DNA of 64,000 nt from Mercenaria mercenaria (Eukaryota; Mollusca; Bivalvia; Venerida; Veneridae): assembly GCF_021730395.1 (NCBI RefSeq), contig NC_069367.1, forward strand, positions 10,910,501 to 10,974,500, written 5' to 3'. Positions 22,701 through 35,195 of the stretch are shown here, piece by piece; positions within the stretch are counted from its first letter, which is position 1, and each line of letters opens with the position of its first letter. A program made the position numbers and the translations under genes. A model generated the notes under the pieces. The model made no database searches, had not been told where the DNA came from, and worked only from the letters and a program-made list of their open reading frames with translations.

Positions 22701-24447
22701 TAATTTTCGAAAAGTCTCCCTTAATAAAAAAAATCCAAAAAAGAAAAATTCCGACCTACCTACCTACCCTAATATTTTTCAGCATGTTACCGGAAACAAA
22801 GATTTTTAGGCCTTATAGGAGTAGAGTGCATACTGTAATGATATACAAACATATTTTCTGTATTGAAATGAAATCATAATTATCAAACATGTTATCGTTT
22901 CAGTTATCGTGCGGAATTTATATTCCTACCTAATATTTTGATAAACATAATTGCTTTGGCAGCTGCTTTAGTATTTTGGCTGAAAATAATGTAATATGTA
23001 ACAGAATTTGAAAACAAAAGATTTACGACAAGTTAAAGACGAATATCACCGACGCATATAACTGGAAAGTATTTTGAAACAATATATTTCAAATGTCAAA
23101 GCGATTGCTATAATAACCTAATGCTTGATGTATTTTTTTTTTACAATTTCTCTGTTAATGTTATAATGTAGGATGAACTATTTGATTTGCAGCAGAGATG
23201 TGCACTAGATTTTTACTTGGAGGTTTTCTTAATGCTTAATATCTGCGATCGACAAGCCATTTCGATCTATTGATTTTCGTTCGGCAAATAAAAAAGATAG
23301 AGTCTTACGATGACATTTTGCTAGACTGATTTCAAAAATATGGACCAACGTTTTTATACTGGAAATCTATAGGAAAATCACAAGTTGATAACATTTTCTA
23401 ACAGTCGTATATAAAAATAGCGTCTATAATATTGCTAAATAAAATATATAGGTCTTAGATATTTGCCCTTAATTTGCACATTTCACGTTAATTTGCAGGT
23501 ATTATTTGGAATTATTTCACGTTTTACTATCATACTTAACTGTTAAAAGATAGTAGTTTGCCGTTTCTTTATAATTTTATTCACAGGTTGCCATGAATTC
23601 ATGACACGATTTTCGTTTCCGTGTATGGAGCCCAGGCTTTATTGTTTTCCGAAACAGTGACGTTACGCAATTACTTCCGGGTTATTGAAACGTACAGAAC
23701 TACCTTGATTAGATAATGATGCAGACTGATGTTTATTTTGGAATAGTTGAAATAATTGCCCCTTGATATCTCTGATGATATTTATAAATGTTGCCCTCGG
23801 CCTATCAGTTCACTGGAACATTTCTTATGTAGTTTCCTTGCATCGGGAAAAAAAGTTTAAAATCTTCCCAAACACCTTTGAAACTGTTTTACTAGACAAC
23901 GTAAGTGTACAATTTTACAAATACTAGCCATGAAACACTACAAAAGCTAGCCGAGAATTTAAACAAATTAAGAAGAAAATATCATAATTTCGAAAAATGT
24001 TGCCTTTACATCTGGGAGAGCGATATCAATATTCTCCATATATCCTTGCTGGTTACACTATATAAAACATGACAAGTTCGGCTTTAAGAGAATAATGTTC
24101 ATATCATACCGGAAAGTCTTAAACATTTTCAAACATCAACACGCTTTTAATGATTTTAAATGTATTTTAATCTTATGATATTATTATCATTTAACACTAT
24201 ATAGGTGATCATTTTACTGATGAGCTTGTTGATGTAATTCCCCTGAAAAATAAAATGAGCAAATTATCTGTACAGGATGCGAAAGCATAAGAAATGAACT
24301 TTGAGTCCACATGTTTGTTACAGTGACGTCAGTGGTTATTACATTAGATACACTATATTAAGTTATACAAGAACTAATCAATTCATTTGGCGTTAGGTAC
24401 TTGTACTAATTTATTGTTTTGTTTTCTTTTTGCATTAAGGTTGCTAA
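19706..24447 (+). CDS. Apolipoprotein-D-like lipocalin, gene 2 (five exons, 203 aa)
   Basis: Exons: 19706-19867, 20975-21102, 21278-21357, 21773-22006 and 24440-24447, with GT-AG introns in phases 0, 2, 1, 1 as in gene 1; 612 nt including TAA. Residues 1-16 (MLKVLIVLAAAALSNG) look like a signal peptide. The exon 1/2 junction reads DFNVLRWVGRWFFQFH, close to the ApoD pattern NFDVNKYLGRWYE, and shows the G-x-W lipocalin signature. Exon 4 has DTDYTGFYITWGC, the CEDPGVY segment and TRQLEPDPAVL. The final exon adds only R-C before TAA, so the late cysteine is kept while the glycine-rich tail of genes 1 and 3 is lost. The two upstream-most introns contain MITEs. It is probably secreted and ligand-binding; the ligand is unknown. 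Confidence 0.88.
20435..20600 (-). mobile_element. TTAA MITE, truncated copy in gene 2 intron 1
   Basis: It begins TTAACCCTTACGCTGCTAA and continues in the reverse order of the complete copy at 54642-54851 (AACTTGTCCAT, GGTACAGTACCATTAACTG, AAGGGGTGCTTACC, TGAATGGCGAACAGTGC). The end with the second TIR is missing. Confidence 0.8.
20649..20887. mobile_element. Palindromic MITE with long terminal inverted repeats (GAGCC ends)
   Basis: Left arm GAGCCGTGCCATGGGAAAAC through CATGGATCCAGACC is the inverse of the right arm GGTCTGGATCCATGCTGGTC through CTCATGGCGCGGCTC, giving arms of over 50 bp. An inner pair (CAGCATGGATCC and GCGCGGATGCGCAGG) makes the whole element nearly a hairpin. ATAATT occurs just outside both ends, possibly part of a target duplication. 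It ends about 90 bp upstream of lipocalin gene 2 exon 2. Confidence 0.9.
22479..22812. mobile_element. MITE with TTTGTTTCCGG inverted ends in gene 2 intron 4
   Basis: The left end GCC-AAAAATATTG-TTTGTTTCCGG mirrors the right end CCGGAAACAAAGATTTTTAGGC. Just inside, CCCGACCTACCCTATATTTT is matched by CCGACCTACC-ACCCTAATATTTT. There is no ORF. The superfamily is unknown. Confidence 0.75.
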
Positions 24448-24559
24448 CAGGGAGGAAAAAAGATCGAATGATTATGAAGATTACATACGTGGATGGAACG
24501 AAGCAAATACACAAGCACAATCTTCGATCATAAAAGTTAGAGAAATTAAGCAATGCAAA

Positions 24560-24565
24560 AATAAA
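24560..24565 (+). promoter_or_regulatory. Candidate poly(A) signal of lipocalin gene 2
   Basis: AATAAA lies 113 bp after the stop codon. The preceding 3' UTR sequence (CAAATACACAAGCACAATCTT then CGATCA, broken here for length) resembles the region after the gene 3 stop, where AATAAA also occurs at 59318-59323. Confidence 0.55.
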
Positions 24566-24949
24566 ATGTCAATAATTGTTTTTGTCTATGTCTGATCTCA
24601 TACTGAGGGCATTATGTAAATATTGTGTATGTCGAGCTTAAATCACAACCTGGTAAATTACCTTGCAAGTTATTGTTGATGTTGATATGGATAAGTATAT
24701 GATTTATTAAGAGTGACCTAATGTTATATTTGAAAATATGAAAAATAACTATGTATAGTTAGGTAAAATAAATTAACAAGTTTATTTGTTTTAATAGCAC
24801 TAGTATTAAGGGAAAGTTATCAAATAAATTTTTAAGAACTTGTTACCCAACCCTTTTGCAGTAAAATTTGTAATTGAGATGTAAATGTAATGTAGAAAAA
24901 TATGTTAACACCAATAGTACAATGCCAGAGGTTTAAAATACAATCAAAC

Positions 24950-25001
24950 CTGTGAACAAAGACCACTTTCCGGAACAAGCAAAAGTGGTCTTTGTTCACA
25001 G
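24950..25001. repeat. Perfect 20-bp inverted repeat (hairpin), probable MITE remnant
   Basis: Arms 24950-24969 and 24982-25001 (CTGTGAACAAAGACCACTTT and its complement) are separated by 12 bases. A further GGTCTTTACTAGGGGGG follows. It resembles short bivalve MITEs with AAAGACCAC arms. It lies about 0.5 kb downstream of lipocalin gene 2. Confidence 0.8.
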
Positions 25002-25924
25002 ATGGTCTTTACTAGGGGGGAAGGGTCACTTCTCCAATGAGCCAATTATGCCACTTCAAAAAGGTGCCGAAAAATTACCTTCGTTAATTGCACGATTACG
25101 TCAGTAATTTTGTTACAATGGGCCGGTGCACACTTGCAAAGTTTCAACCAAGCAGTAATTATTATGTTTACTATATGCGAAAGTCGTGAAAATTTGGCGG
25201 ATTTCAAATATTTTCATGCCGGAACGGTCCAGCTTGGTCGTTATTGCGGGGTCAATATGAGTCCATAGTTTACAGGTATTGCAGTATAAATGTGTATTAC
25301 CAGTAAATCCTGATTTTTCTATATCAGTCAACTGTATCTGCATGATATCAATTGTGAATAGCTCTACATACATAATTTGTTATGAAAACCAAATACATTT
25401 GATGTAGATTGTCTTTTTCGAATAAAATATGTTTGTGAAAGATTTGTACATGTTATCTTTTTAACACACTAGATGTGTCAAACTAGATAAGAACATGGTG
25501 CCCCAATTTTCTGTAACTTTATGCGTACGTTTTACTAAATGAACTGAATTTATTTGCGCCGGCTACAGCTTATTTTCCATATATGTAAATTGGAATGATG
25601 TGTCCGTACATAATTCATAACCAGATAAGCCTAGGAGTATAAAGCAAGGACCAGTTCGATTTTCAGGGACGACAGGTTGTTTAAAAGAATTTACATTATT
25701 TACCAACTAAAAGCTACGATCTGAAGTATGTGTCCTGATCTTTATTCAAATGAATTACAAAACAAATCGGTTGTCTAAATGTAATGATTTTTTCCGATGA
25801 AAGTGCCTCATTATTGGAGAATGAAATCCACAATATCGGATCATGCTTTGCATTGACAACTGATATAAAGATCTTTTGGAAACTTTAAATAAAACCAAGT
25901 AAATTAATAGCAGAATCTAATTTC

Positions 25925-26110
25925 GTTTAATTAAGTCTGTTCATGGGAGGTAATGTAACGTGTAACATCCCTCACGCAAAGCGCTAATACACAGGCATTG
26001 AACGGACTCCATGATCCCAAAGGACCAGAAAATATAACAAAACTGAATCCATGTACGGTGACCCTTTTTACAATCGCCGCACGGTACGTAAAGGTTAATG
26101 CTGTGACAAT
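25925..26110 (+). repeat. Fragment of the dispersed repeat seen at 3885-4480
   Basis: TCTGTTCATGGGAGGTAATG, AAATATAACAAAACTGAATC-CATGTACGG, and CGCCGCACGG follow the order of 3950-4490. It is strongly diverged. Confidence 0.45.
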
Positions 26111-29100
26111 TAAATAAACCTGAGAGAAGGTACTTTAGCAGCACAAAATACAACAAAATAACGGCAGACACTTGTTTATTATCATTAGGTGAATGTAGAA
26201 AGTCAATAATTGCATTGCCTATATATTTTGTAAGAGTAATGACTCGTTTTGTCCTTAAACAACTGGTGAAAAAGTGTGGAGTATGAGTCAAAATCCTGAT
26301 TTAATCTGAGTTGTGTTTTAAACATGGCATCTGTGAAACTCCGACGACCATGTTTATTTGAAAATGCCATCAAATGATAATTCATTTAATTTAATACTTT
26401 TCGTTTTAGACATTATGTGAGTAAAATGTTTTAAACAGACAAAGCTTTTTAATAAAACCCTGAAACACACAAACCATAATAGGTAAGTGTATCACAAAAC
26501 AGGGTACGCCTGGTCTAATAGGTAGTCTTTAAATAGCATATTTGTTACAGTTTACTAAAAAAGTGTGTATTAGCTAAAACCATTTTACTTCTTTGCGTAT
26601 AATATGGTTCACTATAATTTATATGAAGAATAGGTTGAGATATAAATGCTGATAATGAATTGTATCAAAGGCATGGTATAACTTTGTATATTGCGTAAAA
26701 CAGTTCTAGGAGATTTGTTGCTGTCATCACAACTAAACAGTCAAATAAATTAAATTGCTAAATATTGTTACGGCTGGTGTTTTTGTGTTTTTCTTAAATG
26801 ACACTACACATCATTTAGAATAATTCATGTAGTAAAGAATCCGATTTATCATATTAGGGGGCTATTATTTACCCCTACCCTCCATTTCAAAGGGGTAAAA
26901 ATGTATTTTATTTATTTTATGCCATGCATTTAAGGTGAATATATACCGTTTCAAGCCAGTTAGAACTGTAGGAAATGGCCCATTCCAACAACTTTTCTCA
27001 GCACATGCATCATACAAATAGAAAGGGTCATTCAAATTTTGTGTTTATTTCAGCAGTCTCTCAGATATGTAATGCGAATTTATTTTACCATTTTTAAATC
27101 TATCATTCAAAACCAGGTTTACAGAAAAAGTTATTCAAAATATTTTTGTAGTTCATTAGTCTTCACTTGTCAATGACTAATAGCCACATGTTTAATACAC
27201 AGTACTAGATAACAATGAATGACTCAAATGATAATCCTACCTTACATTTAACTATACACCTATATGACACAAGCTAAAAGGAACAATAAAGTAACTGTAA
27301 AAATTTAGTTAGAGATAAGTCAATTTTATTGTTATGTCAATTTTCATGGTAATACTGAATAGCTTTTCCTTGTTATATATATATATGTGATCTGGTACAA
27401 ATAATATTATATCTAAATTTCAGCTTAAATAGTAGGTCTGATTTTTTAATAGACTTAAACCATTTTCAAATGTCATGCAATATGCAGGAATCTGAAAACT
27501 TTTTTTTTTTGCATTTAGATAGGTTCTTCCCGCAACAATTCAATTATAATTGGGAACTAAATATTTATCAAGGACTTTAAAGGTAGGACTATCTGTAAGA
27601 GCGGCTACATGGAAATTAAATAGGAAATTTGTGACAATCTTAAATGACATCCTTCAAAATGATCAAATGAAAACTTTTAAAATATTACACTCGGTCTTAT
27701 ATAACCAAGCAACTAACGTTATTTTGAATTGTGTTTCATAACTTAAGATTTCAAGTAGTATTTCTCATGTTTTAGTTCTTCAAAAATTTCTCGAACTGTT
27801 GTAAAATTTAAAGACTGAGGATGATTATCATAAAATGTGAAGGTTCTCGTGTCAAACCGGTCAAATGTTAATAATTTACGACAACATATACGACAACCTA
27901 AATGTGTTTGTATATTAATTCTTCTATATAATTACATTAACCTGTCTCTGATTTGATGACCTAAACTAACCACAATTACGCTACAAAACGTGGTTGCGTT
28001 AAAATGACGTTTTGTGTCAATAATGGCGCAGAATTAATATCTTTAATTTAAAAGGACTTGATTTTGAGCAATTTGCTTTATTTAAACAGTATTACTTGCT
28101 GAAATATTATTCATGAATGTCTCGTTTGAATCAATGGTATTTAGCAGCTTTTTGATAAAGTGATAGTGAAATGCCATGTGGAATGCAAAACAATTGTTGT
28201 CGGTGACTGAATGGATTGGGAAGACAGATGGGTGCAAGGGTAATAATCACGGCCTTTTGTCAAAAACAAAAATTAAATTATTTGGAAAAATAAAATAAAA
28301 CAAAAACTACGCAGTATGATTTCTAATACATGTTTGTCCTTTTTCATTGATATACTAATTACTATACTACAGTTCTCCATATTGCAAAAGAATATAGCGA
28401 CATCATAAATTAAATCAATGTTACCATGTAAATGACTCTAGCGGCCTGTATATCTAACTTAAAATTTCAAGGTTTTTGACATGGGACTATCTAAGAACCA
28501 CAGTTTCTGTGTTTAACTGTATTTCAGAATGGTCCGTAGAAAATAAATCTGATTTTTCCGTTTAGAGATTTCATATTGTGAAGAACTGCTGTAAGTCCCG
28601 CAAGTTTTAATATTTGTTTAGATAAATGAGAAACATTTACTCCTGATTTCAAAAAAAAAAAAAAAAAAAGAAAATAATCTAATAAAAAGGAAAACTAAAA
28701 TTATTTAATGTTCTTTAAGAAATTACGACAACATGCAGGATGTATGAACCAAGTACATGTATGTTAAACCTCACCGTTCACTTGATGTATGATAGGGTTT
28801 AATGGTTTGCTCACAACTTAAAACCCTCATGCGTCAATTAAAACTTTCTTTCTAAGTTTCTACGTTACATTCTGCACGTTAAACACACAGCTTATTACAT
28901 TTACATTTTTTTTTGCCATGTGACGTTCTCTTATAACATCACCCTATGTTCCGTGTCTCACGATGGTGTATTTTGGAACATTTATCTCTCTAGTGATGTT
29001 CTGCAACTTTCGTGTTTTTTTTTTTTTGTATTAGAAATTGAATTTATCTTTGCAAGCAATGACTCCTGAGAACAGTTGGATCTAAAAAAAAGCAGATTTT

Positions 29101-31120
29101 CTGAATTGCTGGTTCTGTTTACTATGAATTGTCTTTTGAATTTTTTTCCTCTAACTAAATATTTTCACTTTTCACCTTTTCTTTACATTCATATCCCACG
29201 TTTTCCTGAGCAAATCTTAAGTTAATGATAATAACATTTCTTGCATTTAAGGGGATAGGATTGGGCAATTTCTTCACTTAACAGCATTTTTTTATTGATA
29301 TTATTGTGGTCTTGTGTACCATCTCGCGCATTAAATGTAGTCATGGCCTCATCTAATTTTCTTTTGGTACAAGCCTGAAACAATTTTATTCTAATAATTT
29401 GAAAATTTCGCATTTTGAATTTTTTCGCAGTCATTGAGAAATCGCTCTATACTTACCCTAACCTCATTTCAAAAGCTACTAGGGGATAATCAAACTTTAT
29501 ATTAGTTAGGATAGTTTCTTCAATTTTAAAATATTTAGATGTGTTATTACATCATCATACGAAGAGACAGCATTTTGCTGATTCTTCTTAATATAAAATC
29601 CTTAATGCCTTTGAAATGTTATATAGACCTATCTTTGAATGGAGATGAACAAGTAATTCTATCCAACGTACGTTATTTTCAAAGGGACTTCATACATGTT
29701 CATAAATAAGACTTGCAGTTTTCAAGTCATTAATTGTTACTTATAATTTTCCGCTCCTTAAAAGTATCAGTATTAACTAGGTTTATTAACTAAATTAATT
29801 ACATTTAATTATAACATTATAATGCATAATGTGATTAATGTTAGATATTGTAATGCATTTCCTGATGCATAATTATTATGTAACAGAAACTTTGTCATAT
29901 TTCCTGTGACCAAAACTAATCATTGCCCAAAGAAGTTTTATGATTTAATGGCATAGTTTAATAAATCTGACGACCTTTTATTAATTTTTGTAGTACAGGA
30001 TAACTGACTGATGTACTAATTACAATACTATGTAAATTGTTTAATTGTTTAAATTTAAGAAAACAAAATGGTTTAAGAGATGTTTCTCGTAGCACAATAA
30101 GTAAGACAAATAGTAATTTGAACAAGAACAAAATGTATAGAAATAACTAATAACTATGTAAAATTAGAATCCTATATGTTATTGAATTTAGCACATATTT
30201 GTCACGAATACCGTATTATAGTAAAAACATAAAAGGACCAAATGGTGGAATATCGTCTCACGAAAATTTCCTTCTTGGGCTGAATGATGTTACATTTTCT
30301 GGCCCTTTGTGATCATAGAATCCATCCAATGATCTTCGTATATATTTCATTATTGTTTCATGAACATATAACAAACTGCGATTAAAAGTAATTTATATAC
30401 AGAAATAATTTCCTACCTCTCGACAGTACAAAATTATGGCTGCATGATGTACAGTTACCATAATTCATTACCAGGGCCTTCGATTCACTAATGCTGGTAT
30501 AAAATAAGAACAAGTTAAAGACGCGCCACAGAATAACTGTATTCTTTTGTATTTCCATGATGGTAATTATACATGATTTACACGAAAAGAATGAAAACTA
30601 CAAGTATTTAGTTACAGACTGACAGTGACATATATTAGGCCAAGACAATGTGTTTAATGTCCAAACCTTTTCTTAAATGAATATAGCATTATGCACAGTA
30701 CTTGATGTTTCAAGCTGAGTTTAGACCTCACTCTGTTTCTTCAGTGTAATACAGTTATTTATCTATATTTTAAGACTGTACTGAAAAAATGAGTGACTGA
30801 ATATTTTGCAGAAGAAGTTTTGGAAAACACATTTATTCATGGAGGGCCTACATTGTCTTGTAGTATAGCTGTACTATACCAGTATTACCAGAATGATTTT
30901 TACGAGTTCCTAGAGAGAAAATGTAGGTCACTAGTTGTGATAGGTCTGTAAAATGATTTATATGTAATTTAATGATCCATCCTATGCTTCAAATGTTGCT
31001 TCTATTGCGCTGAACCCAAACACATAAAATATTACCGATTGTCTACCGTGTCAGACCTGTCATAAAGAGTTCTAACTATAATCAGTCATGAAAAAATGAA
31101 AGGGGCGTCAGTCAAAGCCT
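26111..31120. other. Intergenic AT-rich DNA, no gene seen
   Basis: Open frames here are short and dissimilar to any family I know (for example 27550-27741 and 29222-29434 on the minus strand). There are homopolymer runs (A-run at about 28651-28668, T-runs near 27500 and 29015) but no clear element boundaries. Confidence 0.5.
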
Positions 31121-31124
31121 CAAC

Positions 31125-32384
31125 ATACGGTGTTCCGTTTGGACAATCGTGACTTTTTTTTTATACTAAACCGCGATGCACGATGGTACGATGGCACGAC
31201 GATGAAACAACGATGGTTAGATGGTTTCATCATCGTACCATCGCGTTTTCCCCATCGTGTCATCGCGTTTTCATCATCGTACCATCGCGTTATCACCATC
31301 GTACCACCGCATTTTCACCATCGTACCATCGCCTTCCGGTGGTCATGCGCAGTGGTACAGTATTATGTGTCAGTAAAATACAGGCTTGATACAATCTCAT
31401 TTTCACATTGCACTATGTACCTGCTACATCCTAACAAGAATAAGCTGAGTTTGAATAATACCATGTGACTATTACACCCAGCTTTTTATTTACTTTCTTG
31501 CATGCATAAAATACAAAGGACGTGGCCTTGAAAATTTTACAGTTTTAATGTACTGAGCACTGAACATTTTGTAATACATTTTGCAAAACAGCAAAATTTA
31601 ACTGGTAAATTACGTCTCAAAAAATACATTGAGATACATTCATCTATTGTTGACAAAAATACAACTGTACGGGACTACGCATTTCTAACCGGAAGGCGAT
31701 GGTACGATGGTGAAAACGCGATGATACGATGGTGACAACGCGATGGCACGATGGTGAAAACGCGATGGTACGATGGTGAAAACGCGATGGCACGATGGTG
31801 AAACCGCGATGGTACGATGGTGATAACGCGATGGCACGATGGTGAAAACGCGATGGTACGATGATGATAACGCGATGGCACGATGGTGAAACCGCGATGG
31901 TACGATGATGATAACGCGATGGCACGATGGTGAAAACGCGATTGTACGATGGTGAAAACGCGATGGCATGATGGTGAAACCACGATGGTACGATGATGAT
32001 AACGCGATGGCACGATGGTGAAAACGCGATGGGACGATGGTGAAAACGCGATGGTACGATGGTGAAACCACGATGGTACGATGATGATAACGCGATGGCA
32101 CGATGGTGAAAACGCGATGGCACGATGGTACGATGTTGAAAACGCGATAGCACGATGGTGCGATGGTGAAAACGCGATGGTACGTTGATGAAAACGCGAT
32201 ATTACATCGACATTTCACCATCGTACCATCGCGATTTTATCATCATGCCATCGCGTTTTCAACATCGTACCATCGTTGTTTCATCATCGTGCAATCGCGC
32301 CATCGCGTTTTCGTCATCGTATCTTCGTGCATCGCGGTTTAGTATCAGATAAAAAGTCACGATTGTCCAAACGGAACACCGTAT
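31125..32384. mobile_element. Fold-back element built from a CGATGGTA minisatellite
   Basis: Terminal inverted repeats of about 55 bp: ATACGGTGTTCCGTTT at the left, then ACAATCGTGACTTTTT and ATACTAAACCGCGATGCACG, mirrored at the right end 32330-32384. CAAC flanks both ends (31121-31124 and 32385-32388) as a likely target duplication. Inside, CCATCG-oriented repeats (31195-31335) face CGATGG-oriented repeats (31690-32210), and a last CCATCG-oriented block covers 32210-32335. A nested inverted repeat (CCTTCCGGT.. and ..ACCGGAAGG) bounds the unique centre 31331-31697. Long open frames here are the repeat read as protein (HHRTIAFSPSCHRV type) and are not genes. About 1260 bp in all. Confidence 0.88.
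31690..32210. repeat. Minisatellite of 15-bp half-units, 30-bp higher order
   Basis: The units alternate GCGATGGTACGATGGTGAAAA-like and GCGATGGCACGATGGTGAAA-like versions, with variants ACGATGATGATAAC. The period is 21 bp for most units with 15-bp CGATGG sub-spacing in places. The alternation of TAC and CAC versions suggests a two-unit higher-order arrangement. Confidence 0.75.
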
Positions 32385-32976
32385 CAACCTTAGCATTTAG
32401 TTTTATATTTGCCAATAATGAGATAAATTATGATATATTCATTTTTAAGTGAAATCTGAAAAATAATCCTATTTCGAGATTACTTTGTAAAATTCGTGAG
32501 CTATCATGTTCGAAATTGATAGTTTTTCTTTGTTGTATCCTTTTATATATGGATACGAGGAAAGGGTGATGCTGATCTGGAAGTAATACATTTACTTTCG
32601 CCGGCACTATTCATTCTTAAAGTTCCAATCTGGCATATTAAATACACTTTTTAACGTGCAATCATCCTGGAATTATGTTTCGTTTGCTATACTACAGTAA
32701 CGATTAACATAAGATTTGAGAGGAACGGTGACCATCATCAGGGGCGTAGCGTGAGTTAAATTTGAGTAACGCAAGGGGGAGGGTGTGGGAGGGTAAGTTC
32801 CCCCTCCCGCTGGTGGAGGTCCGGGGGGTCTCCCCAGCGAAATTTTTTTAATAAAGACGACAAATGGTGGCTTCTGGTGAGTTTTAAGCAATATTTAAAA
32901 CATATTTTTATCTGTCTTCAGACATATTCTGATCTAAATCTTTCAAAATATAATCATAACAATTTTTATTCAGACT

Positions 32977-34180
32977 TTAAACAACAAAGCAAGTCGCCTC
33001 TCTTTCCTTCGGGCAAAACACTTGCTCGGCACTCATTTTTTTCTCTTTATAGATATTCAATAATCCAAGTCCTGACAGTCTGTTTATTGTCATGTTATTG
33101 CGTACGTATGTCTTTACCCACCTCATGGTAGAGAATGAGCGTTCCGCCGTAGCTGTCGAAACTGGCATTGATAATAAGACAGCCAGACACATTTTAACAT
33201 TTGGATACAGGTCAGGAGACGCCATCCCTACTGTTTTCTCCAGAGAATTGGTTACACGCTCTGGCGTTACTGCCGTCCATCTTGTCTGCCATCTTAATTT
33301 CCCGGCGGAAAACTTCAATATTGGGATCAACATCAGGCAGAAATTCGGCGTGAATAGTACTGACAACATCATCAGTGAGGTTGTGAACTTGTGAGGGTAT
33401 GAGGTACTGCGCAAAAAAAAACGACCATGAGACTGCAAAAGTCGGTCCTGTAGCTGAGATATTAGATGGTCGACGAATGGAAGGTACATGTTACGCCTCC
33501 AAAACTCTGTCGGTGTCGTTGCTGGTGTATTTGGCCGATTGCGCTGATGGTTGAACTGTCGTGGAATGGCGGGTTTTACATCAACTTTAGCTGCCAGGTC
33601 AGCTGCTTTTCCAAACAAAGCATCCCAGACATCCGTATCGTTACGTTTTACTGTAGCTGTGTAGTTATAACTTTTGCTTCTACTGAGGCTTGGACTAAAT
33701 CACACGATTCCTTCTGCAGCATTTTTGATAGTGGTACTGGTACTACCGCTGAAAGCACGTGCTCCACCGCAACCAGTGTCACTATAAACTCAAAGGTAAG
33801 TACGCTCTGTCGGTATGCAGCGGCTTTTGTATCCCCTAGCTCGGTGGCAAGTTCATGAAGTGAACTTACCACCGTAGTAAAATGTATGCAGAGCATCAGC
33901 ACGTGAAGCCCACCGGGTTTCACACAAGGACTGCAACTTTGTTCTCTGATCCATCTCATCGCGGCTGACGGGATCTTCTGCGAGAGTCTCCTTGAAACAC
34001 AACATTCTTTTCCCCGAGTAATTAAAAGCAAAAGCAATGGTTTGAACCAGATCCATCATATTTCTTGCATAATGTTCCATTGACGCATGCACGATAGCTA
34101 GGTTCAAACTATGTGCTTTACAATGAGTATATAGAGCTCCGGGATAAAGAACTTGTATCCTTGACTGTACGCCCTTGAAT
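32977..34180 (-). pseudogene. hAT transposase, catalytic core to HAT dimerisation domain (last exon)
   Basis: This is the last coding block of the hAT element. It opens after a TTTTTCAG acceptor with FKGVQSRIQVLYPG, continues through THCKAHSLNLAIVHASM and KLQSLCETRWASRADALHTF, then shifts frame at a TTTT run near 33880 to TTVVSSLHELATELGDTKAA. A second shift occurs near 33640 before NDTDVWDALFGKAADLA. It ends with the dimerisation signature AERSFSTMRWVKTYVRNNM and RLSGLGLLNIYKE, with the stop at 32977. Read strictly it cannot yield one protein because of the two shifts. Homologues in animals include ZMYM1-like genes, but the terminal repeat and decay argue for a transposon and not a domesticated gene. 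Confidence 0.85.
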
Positions 34181-35007
34181 CTGAAAAACAAGTGTTATAA
34201 CTGATATAATTTGATATGTTGATTTCAATTTTAAAACATATTTAAAACGGACGTAAATGTTTTTAAATCGACAAACATGTGGCATTTGAATACAGATACA
34301 TCAATACAAAGATACAAAGTTAAACAATTTTCTGCAGAAACACTAGTTTTAGCGGCCATTGTTCCGTACTAAAGTAACCAAATATTTTATTCAAAGTCGG
34401 TAAAGATTAAATTGATTTATTGCCAGTGATTGTTTAGTATGTTTGCATTTGCATTATTGTATCATTGTGTTTTTCACATTTATGGTAATTATGCACGTTT
34501 GATTAACAGAAATCGACGGCGTACCGTCATTAACCGAGAAACTTATGTCTATAAGACGTCACACGGGTAGCATAATTGTTGGCTGGAAACTATCATAGCA
34601 CGTGTCTTAAGAGTAAACAGTAAGCGCTTCCGTCTTTCTTCAAAGTTATTGTGACAATAGACAGTTTAAGATAAATAATGTAGAATTTGCAGTAATGTAA
34701 GACCACCGTCTGATGTTTGGTGAATTGTCTAATATTGAGCCAACGAACCTTAAATATTGTTCTAACATGAATTATAAAACGATAAATTGACGTCACGTTG
34801 ACCTGATATTAAGCGCCATGTATGCATATAGAAATAGCGCGTTCAAATTTGATCAAAAAGTTTACTTAACATGCCTAAAACGAAATGTCACCATTTCGAA
34901 TCCTGGTGCGAGTAACTAATCAAGCGTAACGACCTACTATTCTGGCGCCATAAATGTGCGAAGAAACAATTCTATCATATTTGAAATGAATATTGCAATA
35001 AAAGACA

Positions 35008-35195
35008 TATAAGAATCGCAATAATTTATAGCAATACCGTGAACACTATTTATACACCCCGGCATTTATACTACGTACGAAATAATTTCTATCGGGCTGC
35101 GCCTTTTTGGAATTATCATAGTACGCCCGACATATAACCGCCCATCGTGTTTAAATTGTGTTAAAACACGGTTTTGCTAAAACTTATTTCTTAAA
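35008..35195. mobile_element. MITE with CGGGCG inverted halves, copy 1 (in hAT intron)
   Basis: AATAATTTATAGCAATACCGTG and ACTATTTATACAC at the left are mirrored by CACGGTTTTGCTAAAACTTAT and TTTAAATTGTGTT at the right, around a centre with ATTTCTATCGGGCTGCGCC. The same family occurs at 45551-45741. Confidence 0.75.

Noticed and set aside
31130-32221. Several long overlapping open frames encoding HHRTIAFSPS-type repeats
   Set aside because: They come from the minisatellite, whose common unit length is a multiple of three, so all frames stay open. They occur on both strands and have no independent support.
32977-33618. Domesticated ZMYM1-like host gene
   Set aside because: It has frameshifts, a SINE in the coding region and an adjacent CAGGGGCGTAGC hAT terminus, which fit a decayed transposon better.
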